Below, one piece after another: positions 8,055 through 17,991 of a DNA stretch of 64,000 nucleotides. The notes below the pieces were generated by a model. It made no database searches. It was given only the letters and a program-made list of their open reading frames with translations, and was not told the DNA's origin. The DNA is taken from NCBI GenBank assembly GCA_002423615.1, contig DIKO01000052.1, forward strand, positions 1 to 64,000, read 5' to 3'. Position numbers and translations under genes: made by a program. The first letter of the stretch is position 1. The number at the start of each line of letters is the position of its first letter. Source of the stretch: Desulfobacteraceae bacterium UBA5616 (lineage in GTDB: Bacteria > Desulfobacterota > Desulfobacteria > Desulfobacterales > UBA5616).

Positions 8055-11000
8055 TCAATTTTCTTTTTCTTTGTCAAGCAGAGGTTGAATAAGGGTCACA
8101 GGCAGTTTCAGGGTGTTCTTCACCATGCCCAGGATACCGCCCCCCACGGCCGAGGGCGGGAGGGGGATAACATCGGGATTCGAAAAATCCCCGCTGATTC
8201 TGAAGGCAATGCTGACCAGGCCCCCTTTAAGGATGTGCTTGAGAACGGGTATCTTCTTGATAATAAAATCAACGGTTTTAAGAGGCGCCACCAGAAGGAT
8301 GATGTCCAGCTTTTTTTGAGGGCGGTGGATTTCTCCCTGAAAAAAGAGATCCATGGCATCACCGTCGATATAGCCTTTGGATATGACAATCTTATCCCCG
8401 GCAATGTCGGCCTTGATGTCCATGGTGGTGTATTTAAATCCCTCCTGGACAAGGTCCGGAAGGGTGCCCCTGAAAATTTCCGTGATATTCAGTATGGAAA
8501 ATATCTTGGACAGGAGCCCGAAACGGAAAATTCGTCCTTCCTCGGCCAAAAGGGTCAGATCCCCGGAAACCGAATTGGAAAAATCTTCATAGGGCCCGTT
8601 CCCACGGATATTGGCGTCAATGTTTAGGCTGCCTTCGATTAATCGTTGCTTTCCCCCGAAGCAGGCAAAGGCTGCCTCCAGGCTCTGTTTTTTCCCCTCG
8701 GGTTGAAAATCCATGGCCAGGTCGCCGGGGGTAACCGCCAAGGTTCCCGGAACGTCAAACCCGCATAGCTTCGCTTCCCTGACGGAGATGTCGATCTTTT
8801 CGGGGGACAGGGAAAGGTCCGCGGATACGGGGGACCATGTCTGTCCCCCAAAACGCAACTCGTGGACGTTGACCCCTAATTTACCTTTGACATCGCTCTC
8901 CCAAAACCGCTTTTTGGGTTTGGCTGCCCCCTGGTCTCTTATTTTTTTGATCTGGTCCAGAAAACCCGTCAAGTCAAAAGACGAAGAATCGAGTTCCAGA
9001 TCAAAAGCCGCGTTAGGATTTTTTAGGGAAAAACTTCCATTTACCGTAAAGGCGTCGTTATTGTTCAAAGCAACGACACCTGAAATTATATGAAGATCTT
9101 TTCCCCATTTGACTTCGGCCGATTCAACCCTAATCGGCAAATGAAGCTCTTGACTTAAGGGAACATCGCCGATTTTTGCCCATCCTTCCAATAAGGCATC
9201 TTCAAGACGGTCAGGGTTAAAAACGGCATGAAACGAGCCTTCCAGGGAACCCATGGGAAAAGGTGATTCACTGACGACCTTGTCCAGGGTCATGCGCGAC
9301 AATTTGCCCTGGAAAGAAACATCCATTATCAGCCCCTTCCTCGAGACCGCCAATACGGCATCGGAGATATCGTCCTTGATATGAAGAGAATTGATATTGA
9401 ACCCTTCTGGATGATGCCGGAATTCGATGGTAATCTTCGGACCGTTCCGAAGGGCCATGACACCTAAAAAAGACAGCCCGTTTTCAGGGGACCAGTGCAC
9501 TTCACCATTGCCGATAGATAAAGCTGTATTTTTGGCAAGACTGGACCTATAAACATTCATACCGGTTAAAACGAGTTTTTCGGCTTCGAGGGACGTATCG
9601 AATTCCCATTGGCCCGGTTTAAGCAGCGGCCCTTTGATCTCAAAATCGGCCAGATCGAAAAATCCCTGAATTTTCTCCATGGCCTGTGCTTTAGGATCAA
9701 TACTCTTAAAGGTCATGATCCAGGGATGGATTTCATCGGAGAAAATTCTAATTTTCTCCCCTTTGCAAATCAGCCAAGGCGCTTTTTGCCAGTCCAATTG
9801 AGCCGTCACACCCTCTATGGTCGTTTTTCCCACGGCTCCGTTTACACCCTTGATCTCCATCCGGCTGTCCACATAGGAAAATTCAGCGCCGTCAAGTTGT
9901 ATCGCCCAAGGAACCCTCTCGTAATCTCCTGAAAGTGAAAAGGCGTCGGCCTTCACCCGCGGTCTGATGGCTCCTTTATGCCGCTCCAGAACCAGTGTCC
10001 CTTTTCCCTTTCCCCTGACATTTTTCACAAGGTCCAGCTCTTGGTTAATGTTTTCATTTTTGATCAGTTTTTTCAGAACCGGGGGTAGCTGAGACAGATC
10101 GGCATCCACCAGGGTTTCCAGATAAAAAGGGGAATCGGGATCCTTGGTCATGCCGATAGCAAACGTCCCTTCCGTCCCGGAGGAGCCGCCGAACCGTGCC
10201 TTTAGGTTTTTCCCGTCAAGAACGCCCTTGGAAAGGGTTACATCACCGAAAACTTCGGTTAAATCGAGGTCGGATTTAGGAGTGAGAATATTCCCCCGGA
10301 CCATCTTTCCCTGAATCAGGATGTTTTTCACTTTTTTAAGACCCTGATGGGAATCAGCCCGGTCCAGGAAGGAAAACCGGGGGATCTCCCCGTCCCTGAT
10401 GATGTCACAGATTTTTTGCGTGGTGATGAATCTTCCCGCAACCACAAGCGCCGCTTCCCGGGCCTTGGCCACATTGCTCACGTTGCCTTCTATTTCCAGG
10501 GAAACCGATGGTGTTTTCCGGTTCAGGTAATAGCGTCCCGACACATCGGCAAAAGGCAGGACCAGCCGGTCGAAAGCGACCTCGGCATGGCTTCGGGCAA
10601 ACTGAAAGGATCCTTTGAAGTTTTCGCAGGTAAAGGGAACCGGAGCGCTTTTTTCCTTATGGAGCAGGCAATCGGAAAGTATACCCTGGAATTTTCCCAT
10701 GAATTCTTCCGGCCCCCTGATACTGTAGGTCAAATCAAAATCACCTTCCACATGGGAGACCCCGAAGGATGAAAACGGCATATACCCCCGGGGAAAATCT
10801 TCGACATGAAGTCCCTGAACCGAAACCCGACCATCGCTTGTGAAAGTTTTTGAATCAAACCACCCCTTGAGACGAAGTTCCTGCCATAACCCGGAGCGGC
10901 AGCGGAATTCAAACCTCGATTTACGGGGGGGAAGTTTCAGCCGGGCGTAAATGCCCGTAAAATAGCGCGTCTGCTCTTCACCATCAAATAAATCGATTTT

Positions 11001-11477
11001 ACCATTGACGATTTCCATTGTAAGCCCGGGCAGGATTTTTTCCAGAGCCTTTATCCCCTGGTCCAGATAGGTTTTAAGAAGGGACAGGGTTGGCCTTTTT
11101 TCCGGGAAAGGGATCCGGTCCATGAGAACGGTTGAAGACGGGTTTTCCAGCTTGATCCGGAAGGGCTTTATATCGCCCCGGAAAAGGGGCCCTATTTTGG
11201 GGTAGACGCTTAATCTGTCAATACGGATATGACCCTGATCCGAAATATTAAAGTTCACCCGGCCGAGTTCAAGGCAAGGAAGGGGAAAGAGTCTGATCTT
11301 GACCGCCTCAAAGGAGACCTCGGCATTGACTTTTCGGGAAAGATTCTTGAAGGCTTTGTTCGTCGCCTGATACAGGTCGATCCTGGAAAGGGATATCAGG
11401 CCAATGACCGACGCCAAAAAAATGAAGCCGAAAAGGCATATTCCGATTAACATCATTCGTTTTTTTCTGGTTATCAT
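8055..11477 (-). CDS. AsmA-like membrane-anchored protein
   Basis: 1140 residues. One N-terminal transmembrane segment (about residues 8-30) after a basic stretch, then a very long beta-rich periplasmic body and a C-terminal AsmA-like domain (SGDLTLLAEEGRIFRFGLLSKIFSILN region, about 990-1130). AsmA-family proteins bridge the inner and outer membrane and take part in lipid transport; that is family knowledge, not shown here. Monocistronic by layout; the 11478-11682 gap separates it from the divergent zinc-ribbon gene. Confidence 0.75.
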   Translation of the reverse strand: MITRKKRMMLIGICLFGFIFLASVIGLISLSRIDLYQATNKAFKNLSRKVNAEVSFEAVKIRLFPLPCLELGRVNFNISDQGHIRIDRLSVYPKIGPLFRGDIKPFRIKLENPSSTVLMDRIPFPEKRPTLSLLKTYLDQGIKALEKILPGLTMEIVNGKIDLFDGEEQTRYFTGIYARLKLPPRKSRFEFRCRSGLWQELRLKGWFDSKTFTSDGRVSVQGLHVEDFPRGYMPFSSFGVSHVEGDFDLTYSIRGPEEFMGKFQGILSDCLLHKEKSAPVPFTCENFKGSFQFARSHAEVAFDRLVLPFADVSGRYYLNRKTPSVSLEIEGNVSNVAKAREAALVVAGRFITTQKICDIIRDGEIPRFSFLDRADSHQGLKKVKNILIQGKMVRGNILTPKSDLDLTEVFGDVTLSKGVLDGKNLKARFGGSSGTEGTFAIGMTKDPDSPFYLETLVDADLSQLPPVLKKLIKNENINQELDLVKNVRGKGKGTLVLERHKGAIRPRVKADAFSLSGDYERVPWAIQLDGAEFSYVDSRMEIKGVNGAVGKTTIEGVTAQLDWQKAPWLICKGEKIRIFSDEIHPWIMTFKSIDPKAQAMEKIQGFFDLADFEIKGPLLKPGQWEFDTSLEAEKLVLTGMNVYRSSLAKNTALSIGNGEVHWSPENGLSFLGVMALRNGPKITIEFRHHPEGFNINSLHIKDDISDAVLAVSRKGLIMDVSFQGKLSRMTLDKVVSESPFPMGSLEGSFHAVFNPDRLEDALLEGWAKIGDVPLSQELHLPIRVESAEVKWGKDLHIISGVVALNNNDAFTVNGSFSLKNPNAAFDLELDSSSFDLTGFLDQIKKIRDQGAAKPKKRFWESDVKGKLGVNVHELRFGGQTWSPVSADLSLSPEKIDISVREAKLCGFDVPGTLAVTPGDLAMDFQPEGKKQSLEAAFACFGGKQRLIEGSLNIDANIRGNGPYEDFSNSVSGDLTLLAEEGRIFRFGLLSKIFSILNITEIFRGTLPDLVQEGFKYTTMDIKADIAGDKIVISKGYIDGDAMDLFFQGEIHRPQKKLDIILLVAPLKTVDFIIKKIPVLKHILKGGLVSIAFRISGDFSNPDVIPLPPSAVGGGILGMVKNTLKLPVTLIQPLLDKEKEN

Positions 11478-11495
11478 ATGTCGATTCGGCGCGCG

Positions 11496-11523
11496 CCCGG
11501 GAGCCGGGAGAAAGCCTCCCGGG
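11496..11523. repeat. GC-rich hairpin between divergent genes
   Basis: CCCGGGAG (11496-11503) pairs with CTCCCGGG (11516-11523), loop 12 nt, followed on + by AAGTTTT. It lies between the starts of the AsmA-like gene and the FmdB gene, so it may affect either 5' leader. Role unknown. Confidence 0.4.
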
Positions 11524-11682
11524 AAGTTTTAATTTCCACTTGCCATTTAGCCCGTCAAGGTTTAACTGATTGGCATTACTTATTCGAAAATTGCCAAAAG
11601 TTCAACATGACTTGACATGTGAACCGTTGAGATTAAATTGTGCCGGATTTTCAACGTTCATTCAACTATAGGAGACGCTGTC

Positions 11683-11889
11683 ATGCCCATTCATGAATTT
11701 GTTTGTGAAAGCTGCAACCATACATTTGAATACCTGATGCTGTCGGTCCATGAACCGAAGCCCCGATGCCCCGAATGCGAGAGCACAAAACTCCAAAAGC
11801 TCATGTCCGCGGGCTGTGTCAGGCCCCAGGGCATTCCCACCGGTTCAGGGGGATTTAACCTGCCCAAATGCGCTCCATCCAGGAGGTGA
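11683..11889 (+). CDS. FmdB-family zinc-ribbon protein
   Basis: 68 residues beginning MPIHEFVCESC. Two CxxC pairs (CESC, CPEC) form the FmdB/CxxC_CXXC regulatory zinc ribbon; a Gly/Pro-rich tail follows. ATG 11683 is favoured by AGGAG 9 bases upstream, over an in-frame ATG at 11638. Function of this family is mostly unknown (first seen as a regulator near formamidase/formylmethanofuran dehydrogenase genes). Confidence 0.8.
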   Translation: MPIHEFVCESCNHTFEYLMLSVHEPKPRCPECESTKLQKLMSAGCVRPQGIPTGSGGFNLPKCAPSRR

Positions 11890-11949
11890 GGCGCATAATG
11901 CCCCCGCTCCGGTGGAGCGGATCTCAAATTCAAATTCCGTTCCCGGGAA

Positions 11950-11988
11950 AAAAGTCCCGGAACACATTTTAAGTGCCGGGACTTTTCT
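11950..11988 (+). terminator. Rho-independent terminator after the FmdB gene
   Basis: AAAAGTCCCGG pairs with CCGGGACTTTT across a 15-base loop, ending in a T run. It separates the zinc-ribbon gene from the kinase gene. Confidence 0.75.
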
Positions 11989-12015
11989 ACCCGGCATTGT
12001 CAAGGAGTTTTTGCA

Positions 12016-12954
12016 ATGCACATATTTGTCTCCGGCTCTCTGGCCTATGACCGGATCATGGATTTTCAGGGAAAGTTCGAGGACCACATTCTTCCGGATA
12101 AAATCCACGTTTTGAACGTTTCCTTTGAAGTCAACGGTCTTAAGGAAAATTTCGGCGGCACCGCCGGAAACATCGCGTATACACTTTCGCTCCTGGGAGA
12201 AAGGTCCACCCTTGTTTCAGCCGTTGGAAAAGATTTTGACCGATACCAGAAATGGCTGGAGCAAAACCGGATTGACCCATCGGGGATCAGGGTCATCGAA
12301 AATGTTTTTACTTCCGGTGCCTATATTACTACGGACTTGTCGAACAACCAGATTACCGGATTTAACCCGGGGGCCATGAAATTTACATCAGACTATGAAT
12401 TTCAGGATGTTTCCCCCCAAAATGCCCTGGCCATTATTTCTCCGGGAAATGTTGATGACATGTTGATCTACAGCCGGAAATACAAGGCCCTGGGCATTGC
12501 CTACATCATCGATCCCGGCCAGCAGATTCCCGTATTGACCGGCGGAAACCTGGCCGAGATGATTTCCGGTTCATCCATGTTGATATCCAACGACTATGAA
12601 CTGGATCTGATCCGGAAGAAAACCGGGCTGTCCATGGATGATCTTCTCAAGCGAACAGGCAGCGTCATCACCACTATGGGTGAAAATGGATCTTTGATCT
12701 TGACCCTTGACGGCGAAGAAAAAATTCCCGCCGTGAAAACAGGCCGGGTCCTGGACCCCACCGGAGCCGGTGACGCCTATCGGGCCGGCGTTCTTAAAGG
12801 GATGATTTTGAAAGAGACATTGGGCAGTTCAGCGCGCATGGGGGCTGTGTGTGCCGCTTACGCGGTGGAATGCCACGGGACCCAGGACCATTTTTTTTCA
12901 ATGGATGAATTCCATCAACGGTACAGGGAAAATTTCGGATCAACAGGGAGCTGA
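12016..12954 (+). CDS. PfkB-family carbohydrate/nucleoside kinase (adenosine kinase-like)
   Basis: 312 residues with the ribokinase-fold signatures: N-terminal GSLAYDRI, FGGTAGNIAYTLSLLG substrate/Gly motif, and the DPTGAGDAYRAG anion-hole motif near residue 250 that carries the catalytic Asp. The start is preceded by AAGGAG. Similar bacterial proteins are annotated as adenosine kinase; ribokinase-like sugars remain possible. Interesting neighbour: an unrelated adenosine-specific kinase family gene lies 4 kb upstream. The small gene at 12960 follows by 5 bases. Confidence 0.78.
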   Translation: MHIFVSGSLAYDRIMDFQGKFEDHILPDKIHVLNVSFEVNGLKENFGGTAGNIAYTLSLLGERSTLVSAVGKDFDRYQKWLEQNRIDPSGIRVIENVFTSGAYITTDLSNNQITGFNPGAMKFTSDYEFQDVSPQNALAIISPGNVDDMLIYSRKYKALGIAYIIDPGQQIPVLTGGNLAEMISGSSMLISNDYELDLIRKKTGLSMDDLLKRTGSVITTMGENGSLILTLDGEEKIPAVKTGRVLDPTGAGDAYRAGVLKGMILKETLGSSARMGAVCAAYAVECHGTQDHFFSMDEFHQRYRENFGSTGS

Positions 12955-12959
12955 AAAGA

Positions 12960-13193
12960 ATGAGTGAAATCCGCATGACAGGGGAAATCCGCACCGATTA
13001 CGACTGTGAGGCCACCGGACTTCCCGCCGAAAGATGGGGGGAGGCGGTATTCAAAATAGGAGACGAGGAACTGGTTTTCGAGGTGAGCGTTGAAAAAAGT
13101 GTGATTGTGGCCATCATGGCCGGGGAGGACGCCGTATGGAAAGGTACTCTTGAGGGATTGAAGCTCATGCTCAAAAACGCTCTGAAAAAATGA
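12960..13193 (+). CDS. Small conserved-looking protein of unknown function
   Basis: 77 residues, no motif recognised; alternating beta-like pattern with a final amphipathic helix (LEGLKLMLKNALKK). Five bases after the PfkB kinase stop, so probably cotranscribed. Confidence 0.55.
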   Translation: MSEIRMTGEIRTDYDCEATGLPAERWGEAVFKIGDEELVFEVSVEKSVIVAIMAGEDAVWKGTLEGLKLMLKNALKK

Positions 13194-13221
13194 TGCGGGA
13201 ACAGTTCTCTTTGAGAGGCCC

Positions 13222-13830
13222 CTATTTCCCGATGTGGGCATGAATGATTTTTTCAAGCTCATAATGATATCCCCCGTAAAAATGGTCCGCCCCTTCAATG
13301 ATTTCCAGGCAGGCGGTGGATTCGCATTCGTCCAGAACCTTACGGAGGGTTGCGGGAGGCGCATATTCATCCATGCTTCCGGTGGTCACCAGCTTAAGTG
13401 CCTTCATGGCGGGTACGCCTGAAAAATCCATCAGCCCCATGGGGGGAGAAATATAGAATAAATCCTTGATGCCGATCTCTTCAGTGTTGATACGCGAGAT
13501 GATCCATGTCCCGAAGGAATATCCGGCCAGATCGATTTTTGTTAAACCCAGTTCCCTCAGATGCGCAACAGCGGCCAGAAGGTCTTCCTGTTCACCCCGG
13601 CCGTTGTCAAACCGTCCCTGGCTTTTGCCGACTCCCCTGAAATTGAATTTCAGTGTGGTGTACCCCTTTTTTAAAAATGCATTTTCCGCCGATTCAAGAA
13701 CAAAATCGAACATATTTCCGCCATAGAGGGGGTGGGGATGTGCCAGCACCACGCCATTCTCCGAATCGTTTAATTGTAAAATGCCTTCAAGTTCGATTTG
13801 CCCGGCTTTAAAGTGAATTTTTTCCATCAT
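13222..13830 (-). CDS. Alpha/beta hydrolase
   Basis: Using the ATG at 13830, 202 residues. HPHPLYGGNM oxyanion segment, GYSFGTW nucleophile elbow (Ser), a late Asp (TGSMDEYAPP) and His (GADHFYGG) complete a Ser-Asp-His triad. It resembles small dienelactone-hydrolase-like serine hydrolases. Its ATG overlaps the RNase D stop (ATGA), so it is translated after rnd. Substrate unknown. Confidence 0.78.
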   Translation of the reverse strand: MMEKIHFKAGQIELEGILQLNDSENGVVLAHPHPLYGGNMFDFVLESAENAFLKKGYTTLKFNFRGVGKSQGRFDNGRGEQEDLLAAVAHLRELGLTKIDLAGYSFGTWIISRINTEEIGIKDLFYISPPMGLMDFSGVPAMKALKLVTTGSMDEYAPPATLRKVLDECESTACLEIIEGADHFYGGYHYELEKIIHAHIGK

Positions 13831-14975
13831 GTCGTTTCCTGCCGCATCTGTTTCAGGAGTAAGAGGATTTCTTCTCCGAATTCTTGGATTTGCCAGTTTT
13901 TCATTTCCTTGATCCGGGTCAGATCTTCTTCTATCCATGGATCAGCCACGGCAATGGCGGAAATGAGAAGTTTGTTCAGGACAAGCGCGGGCTCAATGCC
14001 CAGTTCATCGGCTTTTTGATCTTTCCACGTTTTTAGAACCCGGATTCTTTCCTGTTCCTTTATTCTCAATTTCGGAGAGCGAAGCTTCGGATACCGGGGC
14101 AGCTCTTCCTTGGGAATCTGCTCAGCCGCCTTGATGGCATCGATGACCTGCTCTCCATACATTTCGTACTGTTTAAAGCTCAACGCTTTTATTTTCAACA
14201 GCCGTTTCAGGCTTGACGGCCTGGCCTGAACCATTTTGACGATATCGCTGTTCTGAAATATTTTAAACAGGGGCCTGTCTTTTTTTTCAGCGATGGTTTT
14301 CCTAAGCGTAAGGATGGCTTCCAGCACGGCAAGGTCTCTGGGCGGTAGAGATCCCGCGCCCTTGAAATTTAAATACAGGGGTTCATGGTGGTTGTTTGTC
14401 GGCCTCACCCGGCTTTGGAGCAGGCATTCTTCCCGGACCCATGAAAGCCTGCGGCGGAGTTTCAGCTCTTTTTCAAAGATCCGGGCAAGGGGCAGTAAAT
14501 ACCGGGTGTCTCCCGCCGCATAATCGATCATCTCCTCGGACAGGGGCCGCCTGGACCAATCTTTTTTCTGGAATTTTTTGTCCAGGGAAACATTGAACAA
14601 TTTATTGAGCAGGGCATCGAGCCCCGTCTCCTGATAGCCTAGAAACCTGCAGGCCAGATGGGTGTCAAAAAGGTTGTTGACTTCAAATTCGTAATCCCGA
14701 AATAAAGACCGTATGTCATAGTCCGCTCCATGAAAAACTTTCCTGATCTCCGGATTGGCGAAAATGAGTTGAAGAGGAGACAAATCCTCTATTTTCAAAG
14801 GGTCTATGATAACCGTGGATGATTTTGCGGAAATCTGCATCAGGCAGATTTTCTCTTTAAAATGATACATGGAGTCGGATTCAAGATCCACGGCAATGAC
14901 TTTTTCATTTGCCAGTTTCTCCGCTGCGTTTTCCAGTGCCGACGGCGTTTCAATGAGCTGGTATGCGTTATTCAT
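13827..14975 (-). CDS. rnd: Ribonuclease D
   Basis: 382 residues. The DEDD 3'-5' exonuclease domain shows VDLESDSMYHF (Asp and Glu), HGADYDIRSL (Asp), and YAAGDTRYLL (Tyr and Asp); an HRDC domain lies around residues 210-290. This is the usual RNase D architecture and length, acting in 3' trimming of tRNA and other stable RNAs. First gene of a two-gene leftward operon with the hydrolase. Confidence 0.9.
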   Translation of the reverse strand: MNNAYQLIETPSALENAAEKLANEKVIAVDLESDSMYHFKEKICLMQISAKSSTVIIDPLKIEDLSPLQLIFANPEIRKVFHGADYDIRSLFRDYEFEVNNLFDTHLACRFLGYQETGLDALLNKLFNVSLDKKFQKKDWSRRPLSEEMIDYAAGDTRYLLPLARIFEKELKLRRRLSWVREECLLQSRVRPTNNHHEPLYLNFKGAGSLPPRDLAVLEAILTLRKTIAEKKDRPLFKIFQNSDIVKMVQARPSSLKRLLKIKALSFKQYEMYGEQVIDAIKAAEQIPKEELPRYPKLRSPKLRIKEQERIRVLKTWKDQKADELGIEPALVLNKLLISAIAVADPWIEEDLTRIKEMKNWQIQEFGEEILLLLKQMRQETT

Positions 14976-15215
14976 GTTGATTCGGAATTTACCCCGGTGT
15001 TTTTATTCTTCTGGTTCATGGCTGCATGGGAAATCCTTAGGGATGATTTTCCCAAAAAGCAACCGGATTTACCTGATCATGCGGGAGAGAAGAGCAGGCG
15101 CCCCCGGATTGGAGATTTTGCTTGACCCCAACCGGCAATTCAACTACTTAAAAGTCTTTATTCATATGATTCAACAGCGAAAATAAGGTAAATTTCAAAT
15201 GAAGACAGGTCCACC
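14976..15215. other. Intergenic region between rnd and thrS
   Basis: 240 bases between divergent genes; it should hold both promoters. No convincing T-box, hairpin or small ORF seen. Confidence 0.4.
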
Positions 15216-17141
15216 ATGGTAGAGATCACTTTGTCCGATAACAGTGTCAAGCGCTTTGCGGAGCATCCCACGGGTTTGGATGTCGCCGGCAGTATTTCGG
15301 AAGGACTGGCCAGAGACTGTGTTGCGATGGAAATGAATTCAGAGCTTGTGGACCTGAACACCCGGATCACACAAGATGCCCGGATTCGCCTGATCACGGT
15401 AAAAGATCCCGAAGCGCTGGAAATTCTTCGCCACAGTGCCGCCCATGTCATGGCCCATGCCATACAGAATCTTTACCCGAATGTCAAGCTAACCATCGGC
15501 CCGGTGGTGGAAGAAGGGTTTTATTACGATATCGATATGGAGCCCATATCAAAGGATGATTTTGAAAAAATTGAAGACGAAATGAAAAAAATCATCAACT
15601 CCAGGCTCCCCCTTCACCGGCAACTCGTACCCAAGGATCAGGCGTTAAAACATTATGAGAAAGAGCCCTACAAGCTGGAAATGATATCGGATCTGGAAGA
15701 CGGGACCATTTCATTTTACACCCAGGGTGATTTTACCGATTTGTGCCGGGGCCCCCATATCCCTCATACCGGATTTATCAAAGCCTTTAAACTGATGAAG
15801 GTTTCCGGCGCTTACTGGCGGGCGGACCCGAAAAATCCCCAGCTCCAGAGAATCTACGGAACGGCGTTTTTTGATAAAAAAGACCTTAAGAATTACCTGA
15901 CCTTTCTCGAGGAAGCCCAGAAAAGAAACCACCGGAAAATCGGAACGGCCCTGGACCTGTTCAGTTTTCACGATGAAGCGCCGGGAATGGCCTTTTTTCA
16001 TGCCAAAGGCATGGAAATCTGGAATGCCCTTCTGGATTACTGGCGCAAGGAGCACAGGGCTGCCGGATATGTTGAAACCAAGACCCCCATTCTCCTCCAC
16101 CGGAAACTCTGGGAAACCAGCGGACACTGGGAAAATTACCGGGAGAATATGTATACCGCCGTTATCGATGAAGAAGACTATGCCATCAAGCCCATGAACT
16201 GCCCCGGAGGCATGCTGCTCTTCGGTTCAAAGCACCATTCCTATAAGGACCTGCCCATGCGGGTGGCGGAAATCGGCCTGGTTCACCGCCATGAATTAAG
16301 CGGCGTGCTTTCCGGTTTGTTCCGGGTCCGGGCTTTTCACCAGGATGACGCCCATATTTTTATGATGCCGGAACAGATCCAGGATGAAATCCTGGGAGTC
16401 CTTCGCCTGGTGGAACGCATATACAGCACCCTGGGATTGGACTTTCACCTGGAATTATCCACCCGGCCGGAAAAATCCATCGGCACGGATGCGCAGTGGG
16501 AAACCGCCACCCGGGGATTAAAGTCCGCAATGGACATCTACGGCGCGGATTATAAAATCAACGAAGGTGACGGCGCGTTTTACGGTCCTAAAATCGACAT
16601 CCATATCAAGGACGCTCTGGGCCGGACCTGGCAGTGCGGCACCATTCAACTGGACATGAACATGCCTGAGCGGTTCGATCTTTCTTATGTCGGCAGGGAC
16701 AATGAAAAACACCGCCCCGTGATGATACACCGGGTGATTTTCGGTTCCATCGAAAGGTTTTTCGGCATCCTGGTGGAGCATTTCGCGGGAAAATTCCCCC
16801 TGTGGCTGGCGCCTGTACAGATGATCGTTCTGCCGATCAACGACGAACTGATCCCCTATGCCGAAGACGTGAAACAGCAATTGATTCGGGCCGGTTTGCG
16901 GGTTGAACTGGATGGCCGCACCGAGAGCCTGAACAAAAAAATCCGGGAAGCCCAGCTCCAGCAGATTCCGTTGACCCTCACCATCGGGGCCAAGGAAAGG
17001 GAGTCCGGCACCCTTTCCGTTCGGACGCTTGACGGAAAAGTCCGCTACGGCATCAGCCATGAACGCTTTTTAACCCGCGTCAGAGAACATGTGGATGCCC
17101 GGAATCTCGATTTTGATCTTTTCGGGGAAGCGCCCTCTTAA
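15216..17141 (+). CDS. thrS: Threonyl-tRNA synthetase
   Basis: 641 residues, the normal bacterial length. TGS domain at residues 1-60, tRNA-SAD editing domain with HSAAHVMAHAI, class II core with MNCPGG (zinc Cys), motif 2 (GLVHRHELSG), motif 3 (GSIERFFGILVEH) and a C-terminal anticodon-binding domain. It charges tRNA-Thr in the cytoplasm. Monocistronic or followed by the VanZ-like gene. Confidence 0.97.
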   Translation: MVEITLSDNSVKRFAEHPTGLDVAGSISEGLARDCVAMEMNSELVDLNTRITQDARIRLITVKDPEALEILRHSAAHVMAHAIQNLYPNVKLTIGPVVEEGFYYDIDMEPISKDDFEKIEDEMKKIINSRLPLHRQLVPKDQALKHYEKEPYKLEMISDLEDGTISFYTQGDFTDLCRGPHIPHTGFIKAFKLMKVSGAYWRADPKNPQLQRIYGTAFFDKKDLKNYLTFLEEAQKRNHRKIGTALDLFSFHDEAPGMAFFHAKGMEIWNALLDYWRKEHRAAGYVETKTPILLHRKLWETSGHWENYRENMYTAVIDEEDYAIKPMNCPGGMLLFGSKHHSYKDLPMRVAEIGLVHRHELSGVLSGLFRVRAFHQDDAHIFMMPEQIQDEILGVLRLVERIYSTLGLDFHLELSTRPEKSIGTDAQWETATRGLKSAMDIYGADYKINEGDGAFYGPKIDIHIKDALGRTWQCGTIQLDMNMPERFDLSYVGRDNEKHRPVMIHRVIFGSIERFFGILVEHFAGKFPLWLAPVQMIVLPINDELIPYAEDVKQQLIRAGLRVELDGRTESLNKKIREAQLQQIPLTLTIGAKERESGTLSVRTLDGKVRYGISHERFLTRVREHVDARNLDFDLFGEAPS

Positions 17142-17223
17142 CGAAAATTACGTCCTGCGAGGTCGACTTCGGGATACGAAGGCCGGCCACGGGATGATAA
17201 CCGGAACGGATATTGCGGCACAC

Positions 17224-17619
17224 ATGAACAAGCGATACGGTTCTTTTGTTAAATACTGGCTTCCGGTTCTGGGTTACGGACTGATTCTTTTTTACCTGGC
17301 GTCCAAACCGGGCCCGGATTATCTTCCGAAATTTCATTATGCGGACAAGGCTTTTCACTTTGGCGCATTCATCATCCTGGGCATTCTGTTTTTCCGGGCT
17401 TTCGGGTCCCTCAACCATGGGATGACCCCCTGGGGCGTCGTTGTCTTATCCCTCGTTTCTTCAGCTATTTTCGGTGCCTGCATAGAAGTCAACCAATTGT
17501 TTCTCCCCTACCGGCAGGCTGAAGTCTGGGATCTTGCGGCGGACATCCTCGGCAGTTTTTTCGGTATCATGGCCGTTTTTGTCACCAGGTTAACAAAGCG
17601 CGGCGCCGGGGCCGACTGA
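17224..17619 (+). CDS. VanZ-like family membrane protein
   Basis: About 131 residues from ATG 17224 (17194 is also possible; an upstream start would overlap thrS). Three to four hydrophobic segments; the loop motifs DKAFHFGAF and LPYRQAEVWDLAADILG are the VanZ-like signature. Function of chromosomal VanZ-like proteins is not defined; the name comes from teicoplanin resistance. Confidence 0.72.
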   Translation: MNKRYGSFVKYWLPVLGYGLILFYLASKPGPDYLPKFHYADKAFHFGAFIILGILFFRAFGSLNHGMTPWGVVVLSLVSSAIFGACIEVNQLFLPYRQAEVWDLAADILGSFFGIMAVFVTRLTKRGAGAD

Positions 17620-17682
17620 ATCCATACCCCCGATTATTTCCATTAAAGGCGGTTCACCCCTAAAAAGAAAAGGAGAACGACG

Positions 17683-17750
17683 ATGATGGACTTGTCAGCA
17701 GTAAAAACCACGGGAACGGGCCTTATGCGGCCCGAAGGCGTCATGGCTAT
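17683..17750 (+). pseudogene. 5' fragment of an SMP-30/gluconolactonase gene interrupted by the prophage
   Basis: AAAAGGAG precedes an ATG at 17683; the frame encodes about 23 host residues including LMRPEGVMA, the typical N-terminal metal-ligand Glu motif of SMP-30/regucalcin/gluconolactonase beta-propellers, then runs into prophage DNA and stops at 17769. The rest of the gene lies at 61183-61993. Joining the halves at either shared tetramer (CTAT 17747-17750/61179-61182, or ATGG 17749-17752/61184-61187) gives an open in-frame gene. Confidence 0.75.
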
Positions 17751-17754
17751 GGGG

Positions 17755-17923
17755 AACCAAATGGAATGAGATATTGATTACGGCGTATTTTTGGCGGGAT
17801 ATGGTGGGAAATGGCGGGATCTATTGGGAATATTTATTTATCAGGTCATGTTTTGATCTGATTTTTGGTTTGAGAAATTTTGGCGGATTCGGCCTTTTTT
17901 GTTTCAGTTGGTTTGAGAAAAAC
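17755..17923 (+). repeat. Prophage left-end transposase-binding repeats
   Basis: Three related boxes: 17757-17773 (CCAAATGGAATGAGATA, almost at the terminus), 17866-17877 (TGGTTTGAGAAA region) and 17909-17920 (TGGTTTGAGAAA). The same consensus, CCAAATGGTTTGAGAAA, occurs twice in inverted orientation at the right end. These are the expected L-type MuA binding sites. No gene lies in 17770-17991. Confidence 0.75.
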
Positions 17924-17991
17924 CGAGGTGATTTTGGCCCGTTTTCAAATCGATTTTGATTGCGGGTTATGGGTAATTCATTTTTCCTGTC

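Noticed and set aside
8085..8627. Long plus-strand frames inside the AsmA-like gene
   Set aside because: They are antisense shadows of a continuous 1140-residue protein.
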